The notes under the pieces are model-generated. The model ran no database searches. It saw only the letters and a program-made list of their open reading frames with translations, and was not told where the DNA came from. This document shows, piece after piece, positions 1-6,371 of a stretch of 6,371 nucleotides of DNA; positions within the stretch are counted from its first letter, which is position 1, and each line of letters starts with the position of its first letter. The translations under genes and the position numbers were made by a program. The DNA is from an uncultured Alphaproteobacteria bacterium (GTDB lineage Bacteria > Pseudomonadota > Alphaproteobacteria > GCA-2731375), in NCBI GenBank assembly GCA_913049615.1, contig CAJWZI010000099.1, positions 1-6,371 on the forward strand, written 5' to 3'.

Positions 1-777
1 CCGGACCAGTTTCGCCCGGCTGGGAATGGGCGTCGGATCGCCAAAAATGGCCTGATCGACGCCCGCCATTAGATAGGGAGAATGATAGGCCGCCCGGCCG
101 ATCATGACGCCGTCTACATGTTCTAAATGTTTGTGGCATTGCTCCAGTGTTTCAATGCCGCCGTTGATGACGATTTCAAGCTCCGGATAATCCACTTTTA
201 GTCGGTAAACCCGTTCGTAGTTCAGGGGTGGGATCTCCCGGTTTTGTTTTGGGCTGAGGCCAGACAGACAAGCCTTTCGGGCGTGTACTATAAAATTTTG
301 GCATCCCGCCGTGGCTACCGTGTCGACGAACCTGCAAAGGAAGTCGTAGCTGTCAAGATCATCAATGCCAATTCGGGATTTGACAGTAATAGGTATATCC
401 ACGGCCTTGTGCATGGTGCGGACCATCGTTGCGACTAAACCTGGTTCTTCCATCAGGCAGGCACCAAAACGCCCTGACTGCACACGGTCGCTGGGACAAC
501 CTACGTTAATGTTGACCTCGTCATAGCCAAATTCCTGGCCGATCTCTGCCGCCAGAGCCATGCGATCCGGATCCGCACCCCCTAGCTGAAGAGCGATGGG
601 ATGTTCTTCATTTGAAAATCCCAGTAGGCGTTCTCGGTTGCCATGGATCACTGCCTCCGCCGTGACCATTTCCGTGTACAGGAACGCCCGCCGGCTGATC
701 TGACGTAGAAAATATCGCTCGTGCCGATCTGTATATTCCATCATCGGCGCAATCGAAAACCGGCACTTCAAGCCCAC
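1..777 (-). CDS. dusA: tRNA-dihydrouridine synthase A, partial (C-terminus beyond left edge)
   Basis: This enzyme reduces uridine to dihydrouridine in the D-loop of tRNA in the cytoplasm, using FMN and NADPH; DusA is the branch acting at positions 20/20a. Translating the minus strand from 777 to 1 gives 259 uninterrupted codons. Visible hallmarks are the N-terminal [27 protein letters not shown] (about 33-46), the [19 protein letters not shown] segment with catalytic Cys94, the [10 protein letters not shown] loop (131-140), HARKA (165-169) and the FMN-phosphate region with INGGI (204-208) and GVMIGRAAY (223-231). About 60-80 C-terminal residues, the tRNA-binding helical domain, lie outside the window. 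I chose the GTG at 777 because it follows a GAAGGG ribosome site by 8 bases and places the conserved FSIAPMM close to the N-terminus; no ATG or better start lies nearby. The gene starts five bases after the upstream hydrolase stop, so it is probably co-transcribed with it. The usual Trp after HARKA is Cys here. Family assignment is very secure. Confidence 0.95.
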   Translation of the reverse strand, partial: MGLKCRFSIAPMMEYTDRHERYFLRQISRRAFLYTEMVTAEAVIHGNRERLLGFSNEEHPIALQLGGADPDRMALAAEIGQEFGYDEVNINVGCPSDRVQSGRFGACLMEEPGLVATMVRTMHKAVDIPITVKSRIGIDDLDSYDFLCRFVDTVATAGCQNFIVHARKACLSGLSPKQNREIPPLNYERVYRLKVDYPELEIVINGGIETLEQCHKHLEHVDGVMIGRAAYHSPYLMAGVDQAIFGDPTPIPSRAKLVR

Positions 778-782
778 AAGCT

Positions 783-1727
783 TTACCCTTCGAAAACCGA
801 CCTTAGCACGCCGGCGGTGTGATCAATCGCGACTAGGGCTTGATCTACCTTGGCGCCCATGCGGACAAAGCCATGTACCATTCCCTTGTAGCATTTGTAC
901 TCTACTTCTACGCCGGCTTTGGCCAGTTTCTCGGCGTACAGGCACCCTTCATCGCGTAATGGGTCAAATTCGGCGGTTAGCATCCAGGTTCGCGGCAGGT
1001 CGGTATGGTGTTTGGCGAGAAGCGGTGAGGCGCGCGGGTCAGTTCGCGCCTCCCGGTCCGGCAGATACAGGTCGTTGAAACGTTCTATCGCTTTGCTGGT
1101 TAGCAGGTAACCCTCGCCGTTTTCCACCTTGGATTTAGTGTCCGCGTCCAGATGAACCACCGGATAGATCAGCACCTGAAGGCGCAGCGAGATGCCCTTG
1201 GGCGCATCCCGGAGGGCAATGGCGACCGAGGCCGCAAGGTTGCCACCCGCACTGTCGCCCACCACGGCCATCCGGGCGGGGTCACCACCTATTTTTGCAG
1301 CGTTCGTTCCAACCCACCGGGTGGCGGCTATGCAATCCTCCAATCCGGCAGGAAATTTGTTCTCGGGCGCCAGACGGTAGTCCACGGATACGACGATGCA
1401 TTCCGCCGCCTGAGCCAAATACCGGCATATATGGTCGTGACTATTCAGCGAGCCAATAACCCAGCCGCCACCATGAAAAAAAATGGCGACGCCTAAGGAT
1501 TGTGCCGTTGATACGGGGGTATAGATACGGACTGGTAAATTATTACCGTTTGGGCCTGGAATATTGCGATCTTCAACACTATCCAAGTCACCTACACTGT
1601 GTCGGTAGACCACAGTGCTCGCCTCATATTCCTTACGGGCGACGAGATGGTCGCTATTCTCCAGAGGTGAGCCGCCAGCAGCGTTGGCCGTAGCAATAAT
1701 CACTGCACATTGCGGGTCCAGTCCCAT
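783..1727 (-). CDS. Alpha/beta hydrolase of the HSL-like family IV (esterase/lipase)
   Basis: The 314-residue protein is a serine hydrolase of the bacterial hormone-sensitive-lipase family, which cleaves short- to medium-chain esters in the cytoplasm. The full family signature is present: the oxyanion-hole motif HGGGW (85-89), the DYRLAPE strand/helix (126-132), the nucleophile elbow GDSAGG (157-162, Ser159), the acid in [11 protein letters not shown] (Asp255) and the catalytic histidine in GMVHGF (His285). The N-terminal cap segment with DPQ near residue 4 is also typical, and the length is normal for the family. There is no signal peptide or membrane segment. The ATG at 1727 follows a very strong AAGGAGGT site. 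The gene is divergent from the metallo-hydrolase operon across 477 bases and lies directly upstream of dusA. Family IV members act on many esters, so the natural substrate cannot be named. Confidence 0.93.
   Translation of the reverse strand: MGLDPQCAVIIATANAAGGSPLENSDHLVARKEYEASTVVYRHSVGDLDSVEDRNIPGPNGNNLPVRIYTPVSTAQSLGVAIFFHGGGWVIGSLNSHDHICRYLAQAAECIVVSVDYRLAPENKFPAGLEDCIAATRWVGTNAAKIGGDPARMAVVGDSAGGNLAASVAIALRDAPKGISLRLQVLIYPVVHLDADTKSKVENGEGYLLTSKAIERFNDLYLPDREARTDPRASPLLAKHHTDLPRTWMLTAEFDPLRDEGCLYAEKLAKAGVEVEYKCYKGMVHGFVRMGAKVDQALVAIDHTAGVLRSVFEG
786..791 (-). promoter_or_regulatory. Ribosome binding site deciding the dusA GTG start
   Basis: GAAGGG on the minus strand lies 8 bases before the GTG at 777. 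It sits inside the last codons of the upstream hydrolase gene (Glu-Gly and the first base of the stop), so ribosomes ending that gene finish on top of this site. It supports GTG-777 as the dusA start and suggests translational coupling. Confidence 0.6.
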
Positions 1728-2204
1728 GGCACCTCCTTCCTGTTCTCTTATTAATCAGTTCATCGAACCAGAATCTGGCTCACCAATCAGGAAATTCCCT
1801 TGACCGCAGTCTCGGATTTTGGTGGATGACGCCTTTCGCCGGCATAGTCAATACCCGAATTCTCGAATTACTCGACGTTTTGGCGGATCATAATCTTGCT
1901 CATGCCCTAGCCATATTTTACGGAATTTTAGTCATACTAGAATGCGCAGTGGCCACAAGCAGACTGGACGTAAGCTCGTTGACGGGACAAACTTACAGAG
2001 TATTTCCGACTACGAGCGATATTGAATCATGAGAGACTGTGATCTGGAAGAGGCGACGCCACGACTAATCACGAATTTCGGTGGTCGCTCCGAGTGCAGC
2101 TTGGATGTTGGGCTTACACCACCTGGTAGAATTGGCTGATGCGGGTCGACCGCGTGCCTATGTTAGAAAATGAAATGCTGATCGATAACTGGAGCTAAGG
2201 ATAA
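1728..2204. other. Divergent intergenic region, no gene supported
   Basis: These 477 bases separate the leftward hydrolase-dusA unit from the rightward hydrolase/CoA-transferase operon and look somewhat richer in A+T than the coding parts. Both units must be transcribed from here. One weak plus-strand promoter-like pair is TTGACG (1979-1984) and TATTTC (2001-2006) with a 16-base spacer; the -10 matches only three of six consensus bases, and it would leave a leader of nearly 200 bases. I found no convincing minus-strand pair. A 6-base inverted repeat, GGTGGT (2080-2085) with ACCACC (2118-2123), encloses 32 bases and could be chance. A 68-codon plus-strand frame at 1826-2032 lacks a ribosome site and any recognisable family, so I do not call it. 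No tRNA, terminator or known riboswitch was recognised. Confidence 0.5.
1731..1738 (-). promoter_or_regulatory. Strong ribosome binding site of the hydrolase gene
   Basis: AAGGAGGT on the minus strand ends three bases before the ATG at 1727. It is a near-perfect complement to the 16S rRNA 3' end, and it fixes the hydrolase start. Confidence 0.75.
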
Positions 2205-3059
2205 ATGAATCAGGGCAAATGGCGGATTGGCGATGTGACAGTGACCCGCGTAGTGGAAATCGAGGCAACGGGCGGTATGAGCCGCGTCATTCCCGATGCA
2301 AAAAGGGAGCGTTTGAAGGAAATTCCGTGGATGTATCCCCATTTCGCCGACGAAAACGGTCGCATGCGCGGTGCTATCCATGCCTTGATTGTAGAGGCCC
2401 CTGACCGCACCATTATGGTGGATACCTGCGTTGGCAATGACAAGGAACGTGGAAACCCGGCCTGGAACCAGCTGCAGACGGCGTTTTTGGATGATATGGA
2501 GAAGGCCGGTTACGTCCTGGACGCTATAGACAACGTGCTTTGTACGCACCTGCACATAGACCACGTAGGATGGAATACCATGTTGGTGGATGGTAAATGG
2601 GTGCCGACATTTCCCAAGGCACGGTACCTTATCGGGCAGGTTGAATTTGCTCATTGGCAGGCGGACACGGATTTAGATCAGACGGCAGTGATGGCAGATT
2701 CCGTCTTGCCGGTGTTCGATGCCAATTTGGTTGATCTGGTTGAAACGGACCATCAAATTTCCGATGAAATCAGCCTGATGCCCACGGTCGGGCATACGCC
2801 TGGTCATGTATCGGTCATGATCAGAAGTAATGGTGAAGAAGCCATGATTACGGGTGATTTCATCCATCACCCGTGCCAATTCGCCCACCCAGAATGGTCG
2901 TCTTCCTTTGATACTGACCCAGTGCAGTCGGCGCAGACCCGACGCGAAGTATTCGATAGGTATGCCGATACCCCCACTCTGATCATCGGGACACATTTCG
3001 CTACGCCCACAGCCGGACATCTGAAGCGCGACGGCGACGCATATCGCCTTGACGTCTAG
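2205..3059 (+). CDS. Metallo-beta-lactamase-fold hydrolase (lactonase/esterase-like)
   Basis: The 284-residue protein is a zinc-dependent hydrolase of the metallo-beta-lactamase superfamily. The metal-binding signature THLHIDHVG lies at 114-122 (His115, His117, Asp119, His120). The remaining expected ligands are His201 in GHTPGH, Asp218 in ITGDF, and His264 in GTHFATPTAGH near the C-terminus. The sequence around HVGWNT and the HHP..FAHPEW segment (221-231) resemble the subgroup that includes lactonase-like enzymes such as YtnP and AiiA relatives rather than true beta-lactamases or glyoxalase II. There is no signal peptide, so the enzyme should act in the cytoplasm. The ATG follows AAGGA (2197-2201) closely, with GGAG at 2191-2194 as an alternative site. 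It is the first gene of a three-gene operon, 11 bases upstream of a CoA transferase. This suggests it releases an acid that is then activated with CoA. A thioesterase role is also possible, and the substrate is unknown. Confidence 0.92.
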   Translation: MNQGKWRIGDVTVTRVVEIEATGGMSRVIPDAKRERLKEIPWMYPHFADENGRMRGAIHALIVEAPDRTIMVDTCVGNDKERGNPAWNQLQTAFLDDMEKAGYVLDAIDNVLCTHLHIDHVGWNTMLVDGKWVPTFPKARYLIGQVEFAHWQADTDLDQTAVMADSVLPVFDANLVDLVETDHQISDEISLMPTVGHTPGHVSVMIRSNGEEAMITGDFIHHPCQFAHPEWSSSFDTDPVQSAQTRREVFDRYADTPTLIIGTHFATPTAGHLKRDGDAYRLDV

Positions 3060-3062
3060 GGA
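3058..3062 (+). promoter_or_regulatory. Ribosome binding site of the first CoA-transferase gene
   Basis: AGGGA starts inside the TAG stop of the metallo-hydrolase gene and lies 8 bases before the ATG at 3071. It fixes the start and supports translation of both genes from one message. Confidence 0.6.
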
Positions 3063-3070
3063 TCCGGGGC

Positions 3071-4270
3071 ATGAGTTTTGAACGCCCCTACGAGGGCATC
3101 AAGATTGTTGACATGAGCCAGGGTATCGCTGGTCCCTATTGCGCTATGCTCCTAGCCCAGCACGGCGCTGAGGTGATCAAGGTTGAGCCCCATCAGGGGG
3201 ATTGGTCCCGCATGCTGGGCACTCCAACCAATGATCACACCGAATTTTCTTTTGTTGCCAACATGGGCAAACGCAGCTTGGCGATAGATCTGAAAAGCGG
3301 TGACGCACCAGAAATTATCGATGCCTTGGTGGAGAAAGCGGATGTTCTTCTTGAAGGCTTCCGTCCGGGCGTTATTGATCGTTTGGGTTTTGGTCACGAG
3401 CGTCTGATGAAGCTGAATTCCGGCCTGATTTATGTATCGATCTCTGGCTTTGGACAGACGGGATCACTACGTGATAAACCGGCGATGGATCCGGTCCTGC
3501 AGGCCTTTTCGGGCTTCATGCTGGATAATGCGGGGCAAGACGGGATGCCGCACCGCGCCAATACGGTAATCAACGACATGTCCACGGCACTATATACTTT
3601 CCAGGCGGTGGCGCCGTTGTTGTATGCAAAACGCGATGGTGTGCCAGGTCGGTACTTCGATATTTCTCTTATGCGCGGTGCGGCGTGCCTGCAAGCCATT
3701 CGCATCATGGCCGCTTCGCGAGGTGAGTTAAGCCTTGTGGCTCGGACCGCGCCATCCGGAATATTCCGATGTGCCGACGGCTGGATTCAGTTGGTCATCA
3801 TGCAGGACAGGGACTTTGACGCCTTGTGCGATATTCTTGGTCTTGAAGACCTCAAGTCCGACCAAAGTTTGCGCGGCAACGAGGCTCGATTGGCTCGAGC
3901 GGATGAACTATCAGAGCGTGTTAGTGAGATCTTGTTAACAGAACCGGCGGCCCATTGGCGGGAGTTATTCACCGACGCCGGTTTGCAGAATGAAATTCTA
4001 CAGACCTACCAACAATTCCTTGAACACCCGCAAGTGATAGAGACGGAGTTGTTCTCTCCTGTTGGCTTGCCAGGCCTTGCAAAACCGTTGCCGATACCCA
4101 ACCCACCGGGCATTCCGAAAATTCTGTGCGGTACACCAACTGGCATTTCGCCGGTCACTGGACAGCATAGTGACGAAATTCTGGCCGGACTGGGTTACAA
4201 AGAAATCGAAATTGCGGACCTACGTAACCGTGGTGTCGTGACCACCTGGACGGGACAGGTGGGGCCATGA
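3071..4270 (+). CDS. Class III CoA transferase, CaiB/BaiF family (copy 1)
   Basis: The 399-residue enzyme belongs to the formyl-CoA-transferase-like family, which moves CoA from an acyl-CoA donor to a carboxylic acid acceptor through aspartyl anhydride intermediates. Hallmarks in order are the N-terminal KIVDMSQGIAGPYCAMLLAQ, with the AEVIKVEP strand after it (33-40), the GKRSLAIDLKS segment (66-76), EGFRPGVIDRLG (95-106), YVSISGFGQTG (121-131), the acceptor-side DPVLQAFSG region (140-148) and the catalytic Asp169 in VINDMSTA, the same number as in formyl-CoA transferase. Near the C-terminus PVTGQHSDEIL (361-371) matches the family's closing motif. The length is standard. These enzymes normally form interlocked dimers in the cytoplasm. 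The gene sits 11 bases after a metallo-hydrolase and overlaps a close paralog by four bases. Alpha-methylacyl-CoA racemase is related, but the whole-length pattern favours a transferase. The substrate pair is unknown. Confidence 0.94.
   Translation: MSFERPYEGIKIVDMSQGIAGPYCAMLLAQHGAEVIKVEPHQGDWSRMLGTPTNDHTEFSFVANMGKRSLAIDLKSGDAPEIIDALVEKADVLLEGFRPGVIDRLGFGHERLMKLNSGLIYVSISGFGQTGSLRDKPAMDPVLQAFSGFMLDNAGQDGMPHRANTVINDMSTALYTFQAVAPLLYAKRDGVPGRYFDISLMRGAACLQAIRIMAASRGELSLVARTAPSGIFRCADGWIQLVIMQDRDFDALCDILGLEDLKSDQSLRGNEARLARADELSERVSEILLTEPAAHWRELFTDAGLQNEILQTYQQFLEHPQVIETELFSPVGLPGLAKPLPIPNPPGIPKILCGTPTGISPVTGQHSDEILAGLGYKEIEIADLRNRGVVTTWTGQVGP
3114..3144 (+). repeat. 31-base perfect repeat, copy in first CoA-transferase gene
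   Basis: This stretch, covering the codons for SQGIAGPYCA, is identical base for base to 4310-4340 in the second gene, flanked by mismatches on each side. Elsewhere equally conserved protein segments differ silently in about every second or third codon. Confidence 0.9.
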
Positions 4271-5460
4271 ACCCTGAGCACCCCTACGAAGGCATCAAGG
4301 TGGTGGACCTGAGCCAGGGTATCGCTGGTCCCTATTGCGCAATGCTGTTAGCGCAGCATGGCGCCGATGTGATCAAGGTCGAACCATTGCAAGGGGACTG
4401 GGCCCGTGCTCTTGGTACGCCGGTATCGGACCATACGGAATTTTCGTTCATTGGTTCGTTGGGCAAACGTAGTCTGGCACTTGATTTGAAAAGCAACGAG
4501 GCGCCCAAGATCATCGATGCCTTGGTCGCTAACGCAGATGTATTTTTTGAAGGGTTTAGGCCGGGTGTTATCGACCGCCTCGGTTTTGGGCACCAACGGC
4601 TCATGGCACTCAATTCCAAGCTAATTTACGTCTCCATATCAGGTTTTGGCCAGACCGGACCACTGCGCGATAAGCCGGCCATGGACCCGGTTCTCCAGGC
4701 CTTTACCGGCTTCATGATGGATAACACCGGTAACGATGGTATCCCCCACCGCGCACCGACCGTTATTAACGATATGTCCACGGCAATGTATGCCTTTTCT
4801 GCCGTAGCGCCAGCCCTGCATGCGGTACACGACGGCTTCCCGGGGCGTTACCTGGATGTATCCCTGATGCAGGGTGCCGCAAACCTGAGTGGCATTCGCA
4901 TCATGACGGCATCCCACCGCGAATTGGATCGTGCCGGAGCGCCACCTTCCGGCATTCATGAGACAGAGGACGGTTGGTTGCAATTGGTCATCATCAAGAA
5001 AGATGATTTCCAAACTTTATGTGACCTCATGGGTTTTATGGATCTGAAAGCCGACCCGGGTTTGCAGAACCTGCCCGGCCGCATGGAACAGAGTGAACAG
5101 CTACGGGCTCGTTTCGCCCCAGCGTTCTTGAAGAAGCCGGCCATCTATTGGAGGGAAATGTTTACGGAGGCCGGACTGCAAAACGAAGTGTTACAAAGTT
5201 TTGAACAGTTTATTGAACACCCCCATGTTTCCGAAACCGAATTGTTCACTTATCTGGAGCTGGCGGGCCTGCCAAGGCCCTTGCCTATGGCCAATCTGCC
5301 CGGCCTGCCAAATTTTGTGCCAGGGACGGCCACGGCCCATTCACCCGTGACCGGTCAGCATAGCAACGAAATATTGCGGGAACTTGGTTACGACCATGAC
5401 GCAATTGCCGGTTTGCGCCGGCGCGGCTTTATCACGACGTGGTCGGCCCCTTCCGAATAA
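4267..5460 (+). CDS. Class III CoA transferase, CaiB/BaiF family (copy 2, tandem paralog)
   Basis: This 397-residue enzyme is of the same family as the gene before it and aligns with it end to end apart from a one-residue gap near residue 225 and one residue at the C-terminus. By hand count about 65% of residues are identical: 77 and 80 per cent in the first and second hundred, about 45 per cent in the third and about 57 per cent in the last. The catalytic Asp169 (VINDMSTA), EGFRPGVIDRLG, YVSISGFGQTG and PVTGQHSNEIL are all kept, so it should be active. The start ATG overlaps the previous stop as ATGA, with an imperfect GGTGGGG ribosome site at 4258-4264, which points to translational coupling and matched expression. 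The pair could form a heteromeric enzyme, as in the two-subunit benzylsuccinate (BbsEF) and malate (SmtAB) CoA transferases, or two homodimers with different acids. The 3' end overlaps the convergent transporter gene by 29 bases. Confidence 0.94.
   Translation: MNPEHPYEGIKVVDLSQGIAGPYCAMLLAQHGADVIKVEPLQGDWARALGTPVSDHTEFSFIGSLGKRSLALDLKSNEAPKIIDALVANADVFFEGFRPGVIDRLGFGHQRLMALNSKLIYVSISGFGQTGPLRDKPAMDPVLQAFTGFMMDNTGNDGIPHRAPTVINDMSTAMYAFSAVAPALHAVHDGFPGRYLDVSLMQGAANLSGIRIMTASHRELDRAGAPPSGIHETEDGWLQLVIIKKDDFQTLCDLMGFMDLKADPGLQNLPGRMEQSEQLRARFAPAFLKKPAIYWREMFTEAGLQNEVLQSFEQFIEHPHVSETELFTYLELAGLPRPLPMANLPGLPNFVPGTATAHSPVTGQHSNEILRELGYDHDAIAGLRRRGFITTWSAPSE
4310..4340 (+). repeat. 31-base perfect repeat, copy in second CoA-transferase gene
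   Basis: Partner of 3114-3144, at the same position within its gene. The run ends where GCT in the first gene becomes GCA here. Confidence 0.9.
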
Positions 5461-6371
5461 GCCAGACAAAGCGCAGCGACACGATCAGGCAAATGGTCGC
5501 CGGGAACAGGGCGAAGCCATAAATCCAATCCGCCAGACTGCTCAGTGTCTCTATCGAGATGCCCTCCGACAGGCCCGCAACGCTAGATAGAATTCCCGCT
5601 GCGGCGGCTCCAAAGGCGATGCCTAGGGTTTGCAGAGTGGGAATCGCCCCGGCGGTGACGCTTTCTTCACCAGGTCGTGCATGGCCCATGACATGGTTAG
5701 AGATGTGGGCATGGCACTGCCCTATCCCTAATCCGGTCAAAAAGACAAAGGCAACCAAGGGTATTAGAGGTCCCTGCAAAATGAACAAGCCTTGCGCGAA
5801 TATACCCAGGAGGATGCACAGCGGCCCGGTAATGATCAATACGCGTTGCATCCGCTGTGACGCGCCGGCGGTGGCGAAGGCGGCCGTGGACCAGCCCAAG
5901 GACATAGCGGCAGCGACATATCCTGCTAGGGAGGGAGGAACGGCATGCAGCTTCTGCGCTAGTAGGGGCAGAAACACGCTTAAGGGGGTGTTGCTCAAGA
6001 AGAACAGGAAAAATATCCAATAGCCGGTCCCCACAGGGGCCCTGAAGGACGTCGGCCGGCTAGGGAGCAACCGGCTTTTGGCGCGATGGTCGAGCCATAA
6101 CATGCCTGTGATGCCGATCAATGCACTGGCAATCAAGGCCAGACGGATCGCCGACTCCGCGGCTCGTCCGCCGATGATGACGCACAGCACGGCCCCTCCT
6201 AACAATAGCAGCCGCCGCCAAGGCAGTTTGGCTTCCCCGGCGGAGCCAACATCCGTCGGCAAAATACGCCGGGCCAGGATGACCAACGCCAGGAATACAG
6301 GCACGGACAGCCAATAAACCCCCCGCCAGTATCCCATTTGGGCGAAAATCCCTGCCACCAATGGCCCGGCC
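5432..6371 (-). CDS. Major facilitator transporter, DHA2 type, partial (N-terminus beyond right edge)
   Basis: The frame stays open to the right edge, giving 312 residues up to the TGA at 5432-5434. The TTG at 6361 is therefore an internal codon, not a start. The fragment begins with AGPLVAGIFAQMGYWRGVYWLSVP, which matches the end of transmembrane segment 5 (antiporter motif C, GP..xG) and the segment 5-6 joint of drug:proton antiporters. About nine further hydrophobic segments follow, including GVYWLSVPVFLALVILA, LIASALIGITGMLWL, GYWIFFLFFLSN, LVAFVFLTGLGIG and a final one ending in FVWLIRKG. That gives about 14 segments in all, as in the DHA2 family of inner-membrane exporters. A positively charged tail faces the cytoplasm. 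Roughly 130-160 N-terminal residues are missing. It is convergent with the CoA-transferase operon and overlaps its last gene by 29 bases. The cargo cannot be told; export of a toxic compound is the family norm. Confidence 0.88.
   Translation of the reverse strand, partial: AGPLVAGIFAQMGYWRGVYWLSVPVFLALVILARRILPTDVGSAGEAKLPWRRLLLLGGAVLCVIIGGRAAESAIRLALIASALIGITGMLWLDHRAKSRLLPSRPTSFRAPVGTGYWIFFLFFLSNTPLSVFLPLLAQKLHAVPPSLAGYVAAAMSLGWSTAAFATAGASQRMQRVLIITGPLCILLGIFAQGLFILQGPLIPLVAFVFLTGLGIGQCHAHISNHVMGHARPGEESVTAGAIPTLQTLGIAFGAAAAGILSSVAGLSEGISIETLSSLADWIYGFALFPATICLIVSLRFVWLIRKGPTTS

Larger units (their letters stand above)
3071..5460 (+). repeat. Tandem gene duplication of a CoA-transferase gene
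   Basis: The two coding regions are direct repeats offset by 1196 bases. They are diverged at most third codon positions (for instance 5 of 12 codons differ silently across the shared DKPAMDPVLQAF segment), so the duplication is old or the copies were acquired already diverged. Gene order and length are intact in both copies. Confidence 0.85.

Noticed and set aside
244..438. 64-codon plus-strand frame at the left of the window
   Set aside because: It lies antisense to continuous dusA coding sequence that matches the family at every motif.
1826..2032. 68-codon plus-strand frame with a hydrophobic middle in the intergenic region
   Set aside because: No proper ribosome site, no recognisable motif, and its length is within what chance allows in a 477-base gap.
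2163..2654. 163-codon minus-strand frame opposite the metallo-hydrolase gene
   Set aside because: It is the antisense shadow of a gene with complete catalytic motifs, has low-complexity unrelated content and no ribosome site.
5407..5422. Hairpin GCCGG/CCGGC near the end of the second CoA-transferase gene as a terminator
   Set aside because: The stem is only five pairs, lies inside coding sequence and is not followed by a run of T.
5559..6023. 154-codon plus-strand frame opposite the transporter gene
   Set aside because: Antisense shadow of clear membrane-protein coding sequence; its composition (many Arg, Pro, Ala) is what the complement of hydrophobic codons gives.
6359..6361. TTG as the start of the transporter
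   Set aside because: The frame continues upstream to the window edge, and the protein begins mid-fold at the segment 5 motif, so the true start is outside.

Overview
The window reads as ordinary chromosomal DNA from a Gram-negative bacterium, most likely a proteobacterium. It has moderately high GC, strong Shine-Dalgarno sites, close operon packing, and a dusA gene of the type typical of Proteobacteria. Genus or class cannot be fixed from the sequence alone. I see no mobile element, CRISPR array, tRNA or rRNA.

Layout. (1) Positions 1-1727, minus strand: a two-gene unit. An HSL-type (family IV) alpha/beta hydrolase (1727-783) is followed after five bases by dusA, the tRNA-dihydrouridine synthase A gene, which begins with GTG at 777 and runs off the left edge. 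(2) Positions 1728-2204: a 477-base divergent intergenic region without a convincing gene, which presumably holds the promoters of both flanking units. (3) Positions 2205-5460, plus strand: a tight three-gene operon. It encodes a metallo-beta-lactamase-fold hydrolase and two tandem paralogous class III (CaiB/BaiF, formyl-CoA-transferase-like) CoA transferases. The gaps are 11 bases and then a 4-base ATGA overlap. (4) Positions 5432-6371, minus strand: the C-terminal two thirds or so of a DHA2-type major facilitator transporter. Its 3' end overlaps the second CoA-transferase gene by 29 bases, tail to tail.

How the genes may work together. The central operon pairs a hydrolase whose family opens lactones or esters with two CoA transferases that move CoA between carboxylic acids. 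The simplest inference is a short catabolic or detoxification route in which a lactone, ester or thioester is hydrolysed and the resulting acid is activated as a CoA thioester. No substrate can be named. The two CoA transferases are about 65% identical by hand count (about 78% over the first 200 residues, about 45% over residues 201-300). Both keep the catalytic aspartate at residue 169, so they could form a heteromeric enzyme or two homodimers with different substrates. The esterase and the transporter flank the operon on the opposite strand. They may belong to the same function, but nothing in the sequence proves it.
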